NCBI RefSeq assembly: GCF_900324465.2
Contig: NC_046617.1
Span: 15,375,223-15,439,222, forward strand
DNA: 64,000 nucleotides
Origin: Anabas testudineus
Taxonomy: Eukaryota > Chordata > Actinopteri > Anabantiformes > Anabantidae
Reading direction: 5' to 3'
The notes beneath the pieces were generated by a model, which was not told the origin of the DNA, did no database searches, and was given only the letters and a program-made list of their open reading frames with translations. Every line of letters begins with the position of its first letter. Positions within the stretch are counted from its first letter, which is position 1. The position numbers were made by a program, and so were the translations under genes. This document shows positions 12,701-22,509 of this stretch, piece by piece.

Positions 12701-14423
12701 GGTCTGGGTGTACAAGGGTGTGTCAGTGTAAGGGAAGGTGCTGGATCGGCTGGATAAGAGACATAGAGATATACATTAGAAGGAATAGAAATTTGCTAAA
12801 GTTGCTAAAAAAATAAAACTATAACAAAAACAAAAGTTCTGCCTGGGCATGTTAGAAATTGATAGACACAGTTTTATGCTAACATGGTGCTGGTGGTGTA
12901 GTTGGTATCTCCTCCTTCCACGTACTGCACTTGATTGGTGTACACATGCTGGACTGGAACAGGTGTGAGTTGCTGCTGGACCTAAAGAACACACATACAG
13001 ACACACAAAAGTCCGCCCTATTTTTACCACATCAAACATCACCTTTCTTGTACAATTCCTTTCCAATTATAACATCATCGTTTGAGATTTACTGTTTTCT
13101 GAACTCTGAAGCATCAGTCTCTGTTGTGTCCCTGACCTACTTTGAAAGTCATGGTTGAAGCCTGCAATGGTTGCTGATCTGGGCCAAAGCTGGGGACTGC
13201 AGGGTTGGCACCTGTCTCTTTCTCAGCATGCATTGAAAGCAGGTAGAGTGATTGGTAATGCTGAAGGAGATCCAATGGGAGGTAGAGGGGTTTGCCACAG
13301 CCGTCTCTTATGTAGTTAGCCGATGACCAGGCAAGGCACTCTTGCTGTCCTATCTCATGTTGCAGTTGCAATTCTTCTATATTCTTATCCCTGACTAATG
13401 CTGTTATCTCAGAGCTGGGGAGGAGCTGGAAGCCATTCAGAGGCAAATTTGACCACAATTAGCTGACTAATAGTAAGTCAGTGTGTAAAATGTAAAATGT
13501 GACAGAGTTCACGTGATCCCCTTTTGCTATGGAAGCTGTGTGTTTCTATTCCACAAATGTGTGAAGGTCAGTGAATATGTGTGTGTTTAACTTACCTCTT
13601 GGCTGATATGAACAGGCTGTAGACTGGTGACACTGAGCTGGGTGCCTGGCTCAGTCTTCGCTATCTGAGAGGTAGTTTGTACTACGGATCTCTGCTGAGA
13701 CAAAGGCGCTATGTTGTTTTAAGAGTCAAGGAAATATTTAATTTCATGTTGCATTTGTGTGTGTTTTTTACCTGCTGTGCTGCCTGTACCTGCTGAACAA
13801 CCTGTGTGGGAACTCCTGTTTGCACCACAGCTGGAGGGGGACTAGAGTCTGATACACTGTCACTTGAATGAAGAGAGCCCTCTGAAGGTAAAAAAAGTCA
13901 CAGTAACTATCTTCACATTAACATTATTTTGCTTCCATGAAGCGAACGTTACACTGCTGGCTTGTAATTGCATATGGCCTGTTTTATTTTTATTATTATG
14001 GATTTTATTATTATTATTATAATTTTAGTACTGAAGGCATATAATGATATGTGATGTTCAGTCTTTACCTGTGACTGTGACAACAATATACTGAGGAGTG
14101 CTTTGAGCATTTCCAGACTGTGTAGGGGAGCCCTGGATCTCTGCAGTAACATATTGAGTCTGAGCTGGCTGTGCTGTAGACTGGGCTTGACTACCAGCTG
14201 CAGGTTTCTGACTGGGGATGGAAGCGGCTTGTTCAGTGGGTGTTGTTTGTCCTGTGGGTGTGACAACTGTGGGAGTAGTCACAGTAGTCTGAATCTCAGC
14301 CAGAAACTGAGGAGCAGTTGCAGGAGTGGAGCTGGCATCAGGTTGCCCCGGTGTGACAGTAACACCAGCAGCCTGGGGTTGGGCAGCTGGTTGGATCTCA
14401 CCTACGTAGCCTGAGGTGGCCAT
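6741..14423 (-). CDS. rfx1: Regulatory factor X 1, winged-helix transcription factor
   Basis: Nuclear factor that binds X-box DNA as a dimer. Exons in transcript order: 14069-14423, 13772-13881, 13596-13694, 12884-12981, 12326 (or 12377)-12749, 11451-11632, 10710-10829, 10456-10589, 10177-10295, 9845-9951, 9599-9750, 8446-8543, 8021-8170, 7546-7754, 7141-7294, 7011-7056, 6741-6901. The phases close to 905 residues, or 888 with the shorter donor; human RFX1 has 979. Seen: Gln/Ser/Thr/Pro-rich N-terminal activation region ([35 protein letters not shown]), Gly/Ser-rich stretch, RFX winged helix ([18 protein letters not shown] to LRTRRLGTR, then [10 protein letters not shown]), the extended dimerisation region ([39 protein letters not shown]), and an acidic C-terminus ending [10 protein letters not shown]...GSADN. 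The ending and N-terminus identify RFX1, not RFX2 or RFX3. A short poly-Gln run lies in exon 10456-10589. Confidence 0.96.
8811..8847. repeat. Perfect 16-bp inverted repeat (hairpin) in an rfx1 intron
   Basis: Left arm 8811-8826 (ACAGTTGACATTAAGG), 5-nt loop, right arm 8832-8847 exactly complementary. It lies in the intron between exons 9599-9750 and 8446-8543. Its role is unknown. It could be a transposon relic or a structured RNA element. Confidence 0.85.
9099..9117 (+). repeat. Poly(A) tract in an rfx1 intron
   Basis: An uninterrupted run of about 19 A. It could be the tail of an old retroposed element, but no recognisable element body or target-site duplication was found beside it. Confidence 0.6.
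13141..13425 (-). other. rfx1: Candidate in-frame cassette exon in an rfx1 intron
   Basis: The intron between rfx1 exons 13596-13694 and 12884-12981 holds an open frame on the gene's strand. A CTTCCAG acceptor precedes 13425 and an AAA/GTAGGT donor follows 13141. The 285 nt (95 codons) have no stop, are phase 0 at both ends, and fit the phase-0 flanking exons. The encoded peptide (for example [19 protein letters not shown] and [18 protein letters not shown]) is not low-complexity and I do not recognise it. Human RFX1 has no such segment between HVAQE and VQQLQQ. No transcript evidence is available here. Confidence 0.35.
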
Positions 14424-14999
14424 TACAAGAGCTGGGAATCACCCTAAGAAAACATGTGACAAGTTACACATGGGTAAATAAAAGTCATACTATGAAAATG
14501 TTCCAAGATGTATAATATACAACGAACAATACACTGAATAAATATGCAATAGGTGTTGTTTTCTGGACTTAATTACACTGTAATAGTGTAGGAGTTTTGA
14601 AGGTATTACATATATGATTACTAATTTGGAGACTGTAGCATTTCAAAAGTAGTGAGCGTTATTGATTAATATTTAAAAGTGTTGACTCCAGCATGAAAAA
14701 GTACATTAGAAACACTCTAAGTAAAGCTCTAGTAAACTCTTACTAGATAAGTAGAGCTTGTTGTAAGATTTCTGAAAATGAAAGTGGAAAATAGAGACCA
14801 CTATCAAATGCTAATCTTAAAACCATACTCATTTCTAATGATCGTTAACTGTGGTTAAACGTCCTGAGGACATTAAAATGTTTCTACATTATCGTCTATT
14901 GCCAAGAAGTAAATGAATAAGTAACAATAATGTTTCTAAAAAGTACAACAGTGGTTGACCTGTTGATGATGTCGCTAATGTGCGGGGGAGGAGGTATTG

Positions 15000-16260
15000 A
15001 CGGGAAACGACCAGTTAGGTGTCTCCTTACCTGCAACGTGATCTTTCATATATTCATGTAGCACGAGTTGGGAAAATCCCTCACCACAATGCATTCATTA
15101 TGCAATGTATTCTGTCCTACATAGCTAGTTATGAAGCGATAACATGTACACGTTACTTACAATTCCCAGATAAAAACGTATATTCATGCCTTTGTTCATC
15201 TTTCGAGAAAAGATTGAACCAAGGGGGTTTATTAAGATTAGATTTCCAGATCGACGTTAATAGCTAGCAAGCAATAAGAAACCTTACATAGAGAGAGAGT
15301 TGCTCTTATGGCAATTCAGCAAACAAACAAGTTCAACTGAAATCAAATCTTAACACCTGCATAAACGCCCTTTCACCACGCCCCTGAGACGCTAAATGTC
15401 CACAGCTTTCCTAACTTTACAGATGCCAGATCCAGCTGTGCTCATTCCTCAACGCTAACTTTAAAACTGTCTGGGTACTTACACTTTAAACTTGACTACC
15501 TTATCATACTTTGGCCTCCCTTCAGGGCAGTTAGCGTAATGTACCCGGAGACCCGAGTAACGTTAACGTTACTGGAGGAGGCATAATGTGTTAACCAGCC
15601 GTACACTGCCCCTAAAACACTATAAACAAGGCGAGTGTGGGTCAATGATGACCCGTCCTGTTAGCTAAAAGCAGCAGCGAGCCTGTCGTGACAGCACTGA
15701 CGCTAGCGAGGAAACACGAGCAGCAAGCTAACTGGTCTCTACAGCAACCGCCATTTTGTACCTTTTGCATTTGACATCGCCATAACAACGGCCTGCTTGA
15801 GTATGCATCTGTGGCTGCGTCGTCATGGCAGGCACAATACAGTGTTACCCGAATGAGTAACGGCCACGAACCACCCCATTCAAGAAACAGACTCGACTAA
15901 TGTTCACTGCGACGACTAGCTTGCTGGCTAACCCCAGCTAACACTGGAAGACAGTTGCCTGTTATGGCTACTGACACAACAAGGGAAAAAGCAATAGCAC
16001 AATTCAGTTGAGGCATTAATGGACTGGAAATATATCTTTTATGTTAATAGCTTCACCTCTGGTTCCACGTATGTATTTCCCACCGGTAAAATGTCTTCTT
16101 TTATTTTTATGGCGGATTCAGTAGTTGTTGTTGTTGATTCTCGTTGCTGGGTTCTTGTCGCCAGGGCTACCGTGGCTATGGCGCTTCGTCCTCACCAGGG
16201 CAACTGTTGCTACCCACCCGCTCCCTGCCCTCCCCCTTCGCTGCTCTGATTGGCTGAGCG
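15000..16260 (-). promoter_or_regulatory. rfx1: rfx1 5' region: promoter and possible noncoding exons
   Basis: The coding exon has an acceptor just upstream of the ATG (CTTAG before about 14442), so the first exon or exons are noncoding. Good minus-strand donors lie near 15031 (CAG/GTAAGGAG) and 16058 (GAG/GTGAAG), possible ends of alternative first exons. The stretch to about 16260 is more GC-rich, carries an inverted CCAAT box (ATTGG, about 16247) and two X-box-like motifs. Exact transcription starts cannot be placed from sequence alone. Confidence 0.5.
16157..16204. promoter_or_regulatory. Two RFX X-box-like motifs near the rfx1 5' end
   Basis: The X-box consensus is GTNRCC, 0-3 nt, RGYAAC. 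At 16157-16170 GTCGCC-AG-GGCTAC has one mismatch; at 16191-16204 CTCACC-AG-GGCAAC has one mismatch. Both use the same 2-nt AG spacer. RFX1 is reported to repress its own gene through X-boxes, so the location is suggestive. Binding is inferred only. Confidence 0.4.
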
Positions 16261-16299
16261 CTGCCAAATTGTCTTAAAGTCACAGGGGCAGCAAAATCT

Positions 16300-18380
16300 T
16301 ACTACAAAGCCTTCCACGCCCATTTTCGAAAAATCCTTGTCTGTCATATACAATTTAATGATATAAGTAAGGCGGATGGTTTGCTGTGAAAGTAACAGGC
16401 TCATCTAAGTCTAAGCTCATTTTAGATTCAGCAGATAGTGTTATTGTAGCTAAATCAAAAAATTACAACAATGTGACTGTATCCAAGACAACTACTACAT
16501 ACAGTATAATACCCATCTGTCTTTGATGATGATGCATCTGACATCTGGCGTTTGACTTATCTGATAAACCAACAATAATTTAACTCTGGTAGTATTTTTA
16601 TCCTTACAACCGTACAGTACCAAATATACTGTAGGTTGTATATGGTGGCCCCAATAACTCAGTACACTGCACCGAAACAAAACAAATGCAAACAGATAAA
16701 ACACAATGCAAACATGCTAAACACATTTGGGTATAGAGATGTGTTTACTTGCTCCCCATAGACAATTCCATTGTCTGTGCAATTTGTAGCATGTTTTGTA
16801 TTTAGTTCTATCTAATCTCTCTCTTTTTTTGCACCATGTTGCTGTTATTATCTAAATGCTGTGCCTGTGTTATCAAATTGGTGAAGTTGTTTTCTTGAAT
16901 TGATTGTGTTTTGCATATTTGCATGTGTTTTGTTAAGTTGCAGCATGCATGTTAAGCTCTCAAGGCCACTGTACTATTCGACACTTACCTAAGTTCAGAA
17001 ACGTAGCCTGCTTCTACCTTTATGAAACAAAGACAGTTTTCTATAATTTGTGTCTCTGTTATGTCATGTCATGGAATAATTTAGCTTATATTTTAGGGTA
17101 AAACACAATTCATCTTATTACACGTGTTAACCACATACTATTGGACCTGGATAACCTCTTGACAGTTATTTTACCTCTGGTCACCTTGGGCGCTTCAAAG
17201 AAGCACCTGCAATTTACTGAAAAACACAAAGAATAATACAATTTCAAAAGAAAATAAAACAAATGATGAAGTATGGGGACCAAATAATATACAACAGTGT
17301 CTACCATGAACGGTATGGTCCATAGCATTTTGATATAGGTCATGTGACCCCCAAAGGTCACTGTGTTAATGAGTGTCATAGTGGACACCATCCTAAAATG
17401 CCATTTTGTTTGCTTGTTATCGTCACATTAATTACAAATTCATCCTCCCTATTGTAATTTCCTAAACGAGCGACCTTTGACTGTGTGGATACACAGATAA
17501 ATGTGTTTTATTTTAGCCTGACTCATAATAAGACCTCTATGTTATCTGACTTTGAAAATGTCACTAGTCCTGTCTCAGTCCCCCCAGTTCACCTTTTAGC
17601 AAAGAGATGACAAAATAAACAATTTTCAAGAAAAAAACATAAAATAGTCTATACAGAGGTTATACAAGGCCATGTGTGGAAAAAAACAATAACAAAAACA
17701 CTGCAAAGTACATCATTCAAAATGACTGCACAGTTGAATTAACACCTATATAAATAGTTTGAAGCAAAACTCAATTTAATTACTTTCATGGATGGAGGAT
17801 TTATTATAGGACTGTTGTGCTAGACTGCATTATTTTTAGCTTGGTGGGAGTGTTAAATTGTATCGGGGAAGTCACATGTGCAATTAAGCCTCAAAGCTTT
17901 GTTTTATGTCTTCAAACATTGTCAGTTCACCATACGGTAACTTGAAAAATAATTTACATTTTTGTAATTTTGTAAACAGAATAGTGCTGCAATATAGAAT
18001 TTATGTCTGCAAATATGTTTGTCTGTAGAAAAAGTTTTAGTTTGTTATGTTTATGCTGTCAGATCATGTCATGCCACAATTTTGCCTAACATTAACATGC
18101 TTCCCATCTAGACTCATGATTACATGTGCCTCTAGAATGTTTTATGTATTGAATGTAAGTAGGATCTGAGTCCTTTTGTTGGGGGACATTGAAGGTGACA
18201 CATTTCTTCACATGCTGAAACACAATTAGTTCATAGGGGCCTCTGACATATTCGGTATTTATACCACCTTCGGTTCGCTTTTTGTCTCCATAAAGGTCCC
18301 TCACTTTATCTCTCTTTGAAATCTGTTGTTCTCTCACAGAAGGTCTGCATGCGTAGTATGCATGTCTCTCTTTTAGGGCT
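16300..18380. other. Intergenic gap between rfx1 and rln3
   Basis: AT-rich sequence with no supported exon, RNA gene or recognisable transposon. The open frames on the minus strand at 17110-17391 and 18092-18475 lack family features. Confidence 0.5.
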
Positions 18381-18389
18381 CCAAGCCCT

Positions 18390-18396
18390 TTATAAA
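18390..18396 (+). promoter_or_regulatory. rln3: TATA box of rln3
   Basis: TTATAAA lies about 115 nt upstream of the rln3 ATG and is followed by sequence without another ATG in good context. The distance fits a short 5' UTR of about 80-90 nt. Confidence 0.6.
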
Positions 18397-18505
18397 CCAC
18401 ACCTGGGTCACAGAGAATGTCATAGCTCTTGCATACTGGGAGACAGAAAGCAAGCTCAATCTGCATTTTAACCACTTCTTGTTTGCCTTATTTCCGTGGT
18501 GTACT

Positions 18506-19462
18506 ATGTGGAAAGCTGTGGCTCTGGCCGTGTGTCTTCTGGTGGCTGGGGTTCAGCCCATGGAGGATCCATCATATGGAGTGAAGCTCTGTGGCCGTGA
18601 GTTCATCCGGGCAGTTATCTTCACTTGCGGAGGATCGCGATGGAGACGGTCAATCAGGAGTGCAGGTGATACTTTAGGAATAGCTTGACCATTATTGACT
18701 TTGTGATGTCTCTTATTAACATCTACTAAAGATTCATCTGGTCATTACATGTACAGTATGTTTTAACCTGGTGACTGAATCTCAACCATTCACTACTGAT
18801 TTTATTTTCAGTTGCTTACCTTTCCTTTCTTTTAAAATTTTTCCAATTGAGTGTCATTTGTTCTTAACGTCAGTGATGACTTTAGATTATCATGAATGAT
18901 CATGTTTAGTGTGAACGGCGAAGTTAGCCTGTTAGTGCTTACAGTATCTTACATTTTTAAAACACCCCCCTAATTTTTCTTAAAGACTTCTTTTTAGGGA
19001 GATTTATGTTACATTCTATTGTTTATCATTTGGCATTTTTGCTGATTACTCTTTCCATGCTATCATCAGTAATTCTTTTAATAAAATCAAACAAATGGAA
19101 AAGTACAAATTTACTTACAGGTATAAGAGAAAGCATGAAGATTTTATAATGAACTATTTGCCCATTTTGCTGCAGGAGATGTTTCAGAGGACCCATTCAG
19201 CCCTCGACAGGAGGAGTCCTCGGAGGGTTTGAGTCATAACTCAGTGGTAGAAAGTCTTCTCCAAATGAACAGGGATCAAAGCTTTGCATCTAGAGACAAC
19301 CCAGAAGGCATGTTTAGCAGGCCGACCCGTTCTTTCATCACTGAGGAGATCCTGGAAGCACTCCGCAAAGCTGACCGCAAGGGCCGGGATGTGGTGGTGG
19401 GTCTGTCCAATGCCTGCTGCAAGTGGGGCTGCAGCAAGAGTGAAATCAGTTCCCTTTGCTGA
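18506..19462 (+). CDS. rln3: Preprorelaxin-3
   Basis: Secreted insulin/relaxin-family neuropeptide, ligand of RXFP3-type receptors, processed to disulphide-linked B and A chains. Two exons, 18506-18665 and 19176-19462, split after the B chain in phase 1 as in the family; 148 residues. Seen: signal peptide (MWKAVALAVCLLVAGVQP), B chain YGVKLCGREFIRAVIFTCGG ending SRW with the receptor-binding RxxxRxxI/V motif (REFIRAV), connecting peptide, a basic site (RKGR) and A chain starting DVVVGLSNACCKW and ending CSKSEISSLC, with all six cysteines in place. B and A chains are almost identical to mammalian relaxin-3. The gene sits between rfx1 and il27ra as in mammals. Which teleost duplicate (rln3a or rln3b) it is cannot be told from sequence alone. 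Confidence 0.97.
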
Positions 19463-19719
19463 TCCACCTTTTTCTTCTGAGTGAATACATGTGCAGAAAT
19501 ACTGTATACAATAATACACAAAAAGACACACAGTTACACATGCATATTTCCTCTTGTTTTCAGATCTCATGAATATTAGGTCATTTTGTAGTAAGTGTCT
19601 TTCAGTTAAACAATCTGCTGTTTAATGCTTTTTTAGTATTTATGAGGTGTTTGGAAAGGGCTGCCATGGGTTCAAAATGTTTATATATTTCTGTTAACAA
19701 AATTAATTCTAGACTTTGT

Positions 19720-19725
19720 AATAAA
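19720..19725 (+). terminator. rln3: rln3 polyadenylation signal
   Basis: Canonical AATAAA 258 nt after the rln3 stop, followed by T-rich sequence. The stretch from here to the il27ra promoter (about 19.75-21.05 kb) is AT-rich and holds no supported gene. Confidence 0.65.
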
Positions 19726-21039
19726 CAGCCTTATTCAGTGTTCAACCAACTTGTTCCATTCTTCCCAGCTACACACATTTTAATGTTAACTCAAGGGAAT
19801 ACAAGACTATATAAAAATTGATGACAGAGTGATAATGTTTCATCGTGTTCATTAGTAGACAGATGTTCTTTTGTATTAGTTTCATAGAAGTAGACGTGTG
19901 GATTGGGTTAAAGGTTTATAACATATCTTCTTCACACAGTTAGCAAGGCTCACTTTAATATGCCGTTTTTGCATGTTTTGCTTTTCATCCCCCACACTTC
20001 CGCAATAACATATTCTGAGACATTTTCATGGTTGGAAAAACTATTTAGTAGAAATCCTGTCAGCAAAAAATACAGTGTAGACATTAGTAATATTGTAAAT
20101 AACTATTGTAGCTGGAAACAGCTGTTTTTATAAATGACTATTTAGGCTACATAAAAGTACAGAGACCTATTGTCAAAAAACATTAGTACTGTCTTCAAAC
20201 AGCACATTATGTTTGTTAATGCAAGTTTATTAATTTAAAAGCATAACTCAAAATCAGAAAACAATGGTGGTAACACAGCTCAAGACATGTATCTTTTCAT
20301 GAAAAACAAAGTAATTCCTGTGTGTTCAATCTTTTGACGATATGCTCTACGTATGCGTGCGTTTCATTTCACACCTCACTTCTTCTGGCCGTGTGCACAC
20401 GCTTACTCACCCACACTTGCAATCTCTGCAGTTATGTAGGGGTGCTGTGGTGGCAGGCGCACCATCAAAAACACTATGTTAACAAAGACATTTGTTTTAT
20501 TTTCACATGAACCAATTTTTTTCCTTACTAAAGTTTTTTTTCAAAAATGTGTTGCACTGGGTAGAATGGTCCATGCATGGGTAGGTTAAAAGTCGGAAAG
20601 GAATACAATTATACTCTGTAAGGTCTTAAACCTTAAACTGTAAAGTGCCTTGAAGTGTAACACGTGGTGTAAATTAACACAGGGGGCAGAAGTACACAAA
20701 CTTAATAGTTAAGTGTGTGCTACTTTGAATTCTTTATTCACTCATTCTCTAAAATTTACTAATGCACATACGTAATATGCAAAACCACATTTGTTGTACA
20801 TTTGCCACATAAACAACGTTTAGTTGAGATTAATTTAGCTCATGTTTAGAATCAGGGTGAGAACTCCCCAACTCCTCAAACCATATTCGTGATATTTAAA
20901 TTAAAGTTATCCATCATCCATTTTATTTTAGAGCTAAAGTTAGGATTGGACTTAGGAGAAGTGTTTATAATTTAGAGGCAATGGCTAACGTTGAAGGTTG
21001 TACGTCAATAATAACTTTCGGAGGTAACATTACGTCAGC

Positions 21040-21177
21040 GAGGCACGTCACAAGCGCCAGTGGGTGTGGCTACGGAAATACTGGAAATGGGCGGAGCCAG
21101 ACGGGCTGAGGTAAAGGACAATTCCACAACTTCACAACAACACCGACTTAGGAAATCGTGTTTTATATCGCTACACA
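21040..21177 (+). promoter_or_regulatory. il27ra: Promoter and 5' UTR region of the il27ra-type receptor gene
   Basis: A locally GC-richer stretch with CACGTCAC, GGGTGTGG and a GC-box-like GGGCGGAG, just upstream of the first exon. The transcription start is not resolved. No clear TATA box is visible. Confidence 0.4.
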
Positions 21178-21662
21178 ATGTCCGACTGGCTTCTCAGTGT
21201 GTCTCATAACGAGGTAAATAACTTGCATTCAGTAAATGTTTCTCGTTATTTAGTTAAAGATAATTAGTTTGCCGTACTGTGAGACTACGGTTTGGATACT
21301 TTAACTTGAGTATTGACACTGTTATCGCACCTCTGTCATGTATTCGCTATATTCTGCATCATGATCAGCTACTTTATCGATAAGATAAGTGAATCTAACA
21401 GGAGTGTTTATATGGCTCAGAGACTGTCGGTATGTAATGGTTTTAGGTCGTTTTAACTGGAGAGTGAACAGGATCTTGTTTTTTCCTGGTTTCAGTCCAC
21501 ATGTCCTCACAGCCCGTTAGAATTTAGAGTTATAATTAAAGTTACTGTGTCCAAAAACACCATCAAAGTGTCTGCAGCTGTCACAAACTCCTATGGCTGC
21601 ATTTTTATGTATGAACATGTTTGTGTTTTCAACAGGCACTAGAGGCCTGGGTCCTAATGTAA
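21178..21662 (+). other. Upstream ORF in the il27ra leader, stop overlapping the main start
   Basis: An ATG at 21178 opens MSDWLLSVSHNE in exon 1, which ends at 21213 with donor GAG/GTAAAT. After the acceptor at CAACAG (exon 2 from about 21637) the frame continues ALEAWVLM and stops at TAA 21660-21662. The main ATG is 21662-21664, so stop and start share one base (TAATG). The 20-codon frame is read only in spliced RNA. It could lower translation or allow reinitiation. Confidence 0.6.
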
Positions 21663-22475
21663 TGGCCACACTAAGGGCAAGGTGGCTTCTGTCCATCTTG
21701 CTGTACAGTCTGCGACATTATTTTGCTAAAGGTAGGTTTATTAAAGACTCAACACAGTGATCATATACTGCTTCATGTACAGTTGTTATTCTGTTCTGAA
21801 ATGCTGACCTGTTTACTCCATTACATTTATTTAACAGCTAGATATATAAACATATTTACAAAGCCTAAATATAATAACTTTAGTGTTATTATAAAAGAGT
21901 ATGTCTAACCTTTGGTTATATAAGAATAAGATATATAGGAATATATTTTGTATCTTTCATGCTCTTTTAAACTTACAATAACGAGGGGTGGTCACAACGC
22001 AAGTGTTTACTTTGGCTGAAATGAATGACCTTACATTAAGCTTAATATGTTTTATTAATGATAACATTTGCATGCCTGTAAGTGTTTCTCATTTGTCAAC
22101 TCAACTTAGATGAATATGCATTTCTCTAGTAAGGGGTGGTTTTAGTTAAGAATTACCTCAGAGTTTAATGAGCAGTATAGTTGGCATTTATACTAAAGAT
22201 TAACTTGTTTTGGCAATAAAAACACCTACATGCCTTTACTGTAAGTGTGACCGTAAGTCGTATTGTATTTCTGTCTAAACTAAAGAGGAAGCTGTGACAA
22301 AGGAAGTGTGCAGTAAATTGGACAAGACTGATCAAAGTGTTCATTTCCTGTTCACAGTACTGGCAGCGTGCTTCCCTGCAACGTGTTGTGTGTAGTCTAA
22401 ATTGATCACTTCTAGAAGCGTATATGGGCTTACGAGAAATGGGTGAAGGTGGCAGTCTTGTGATGAATAGAAAAA

Positions 22476-22509
<34 letters not shown>

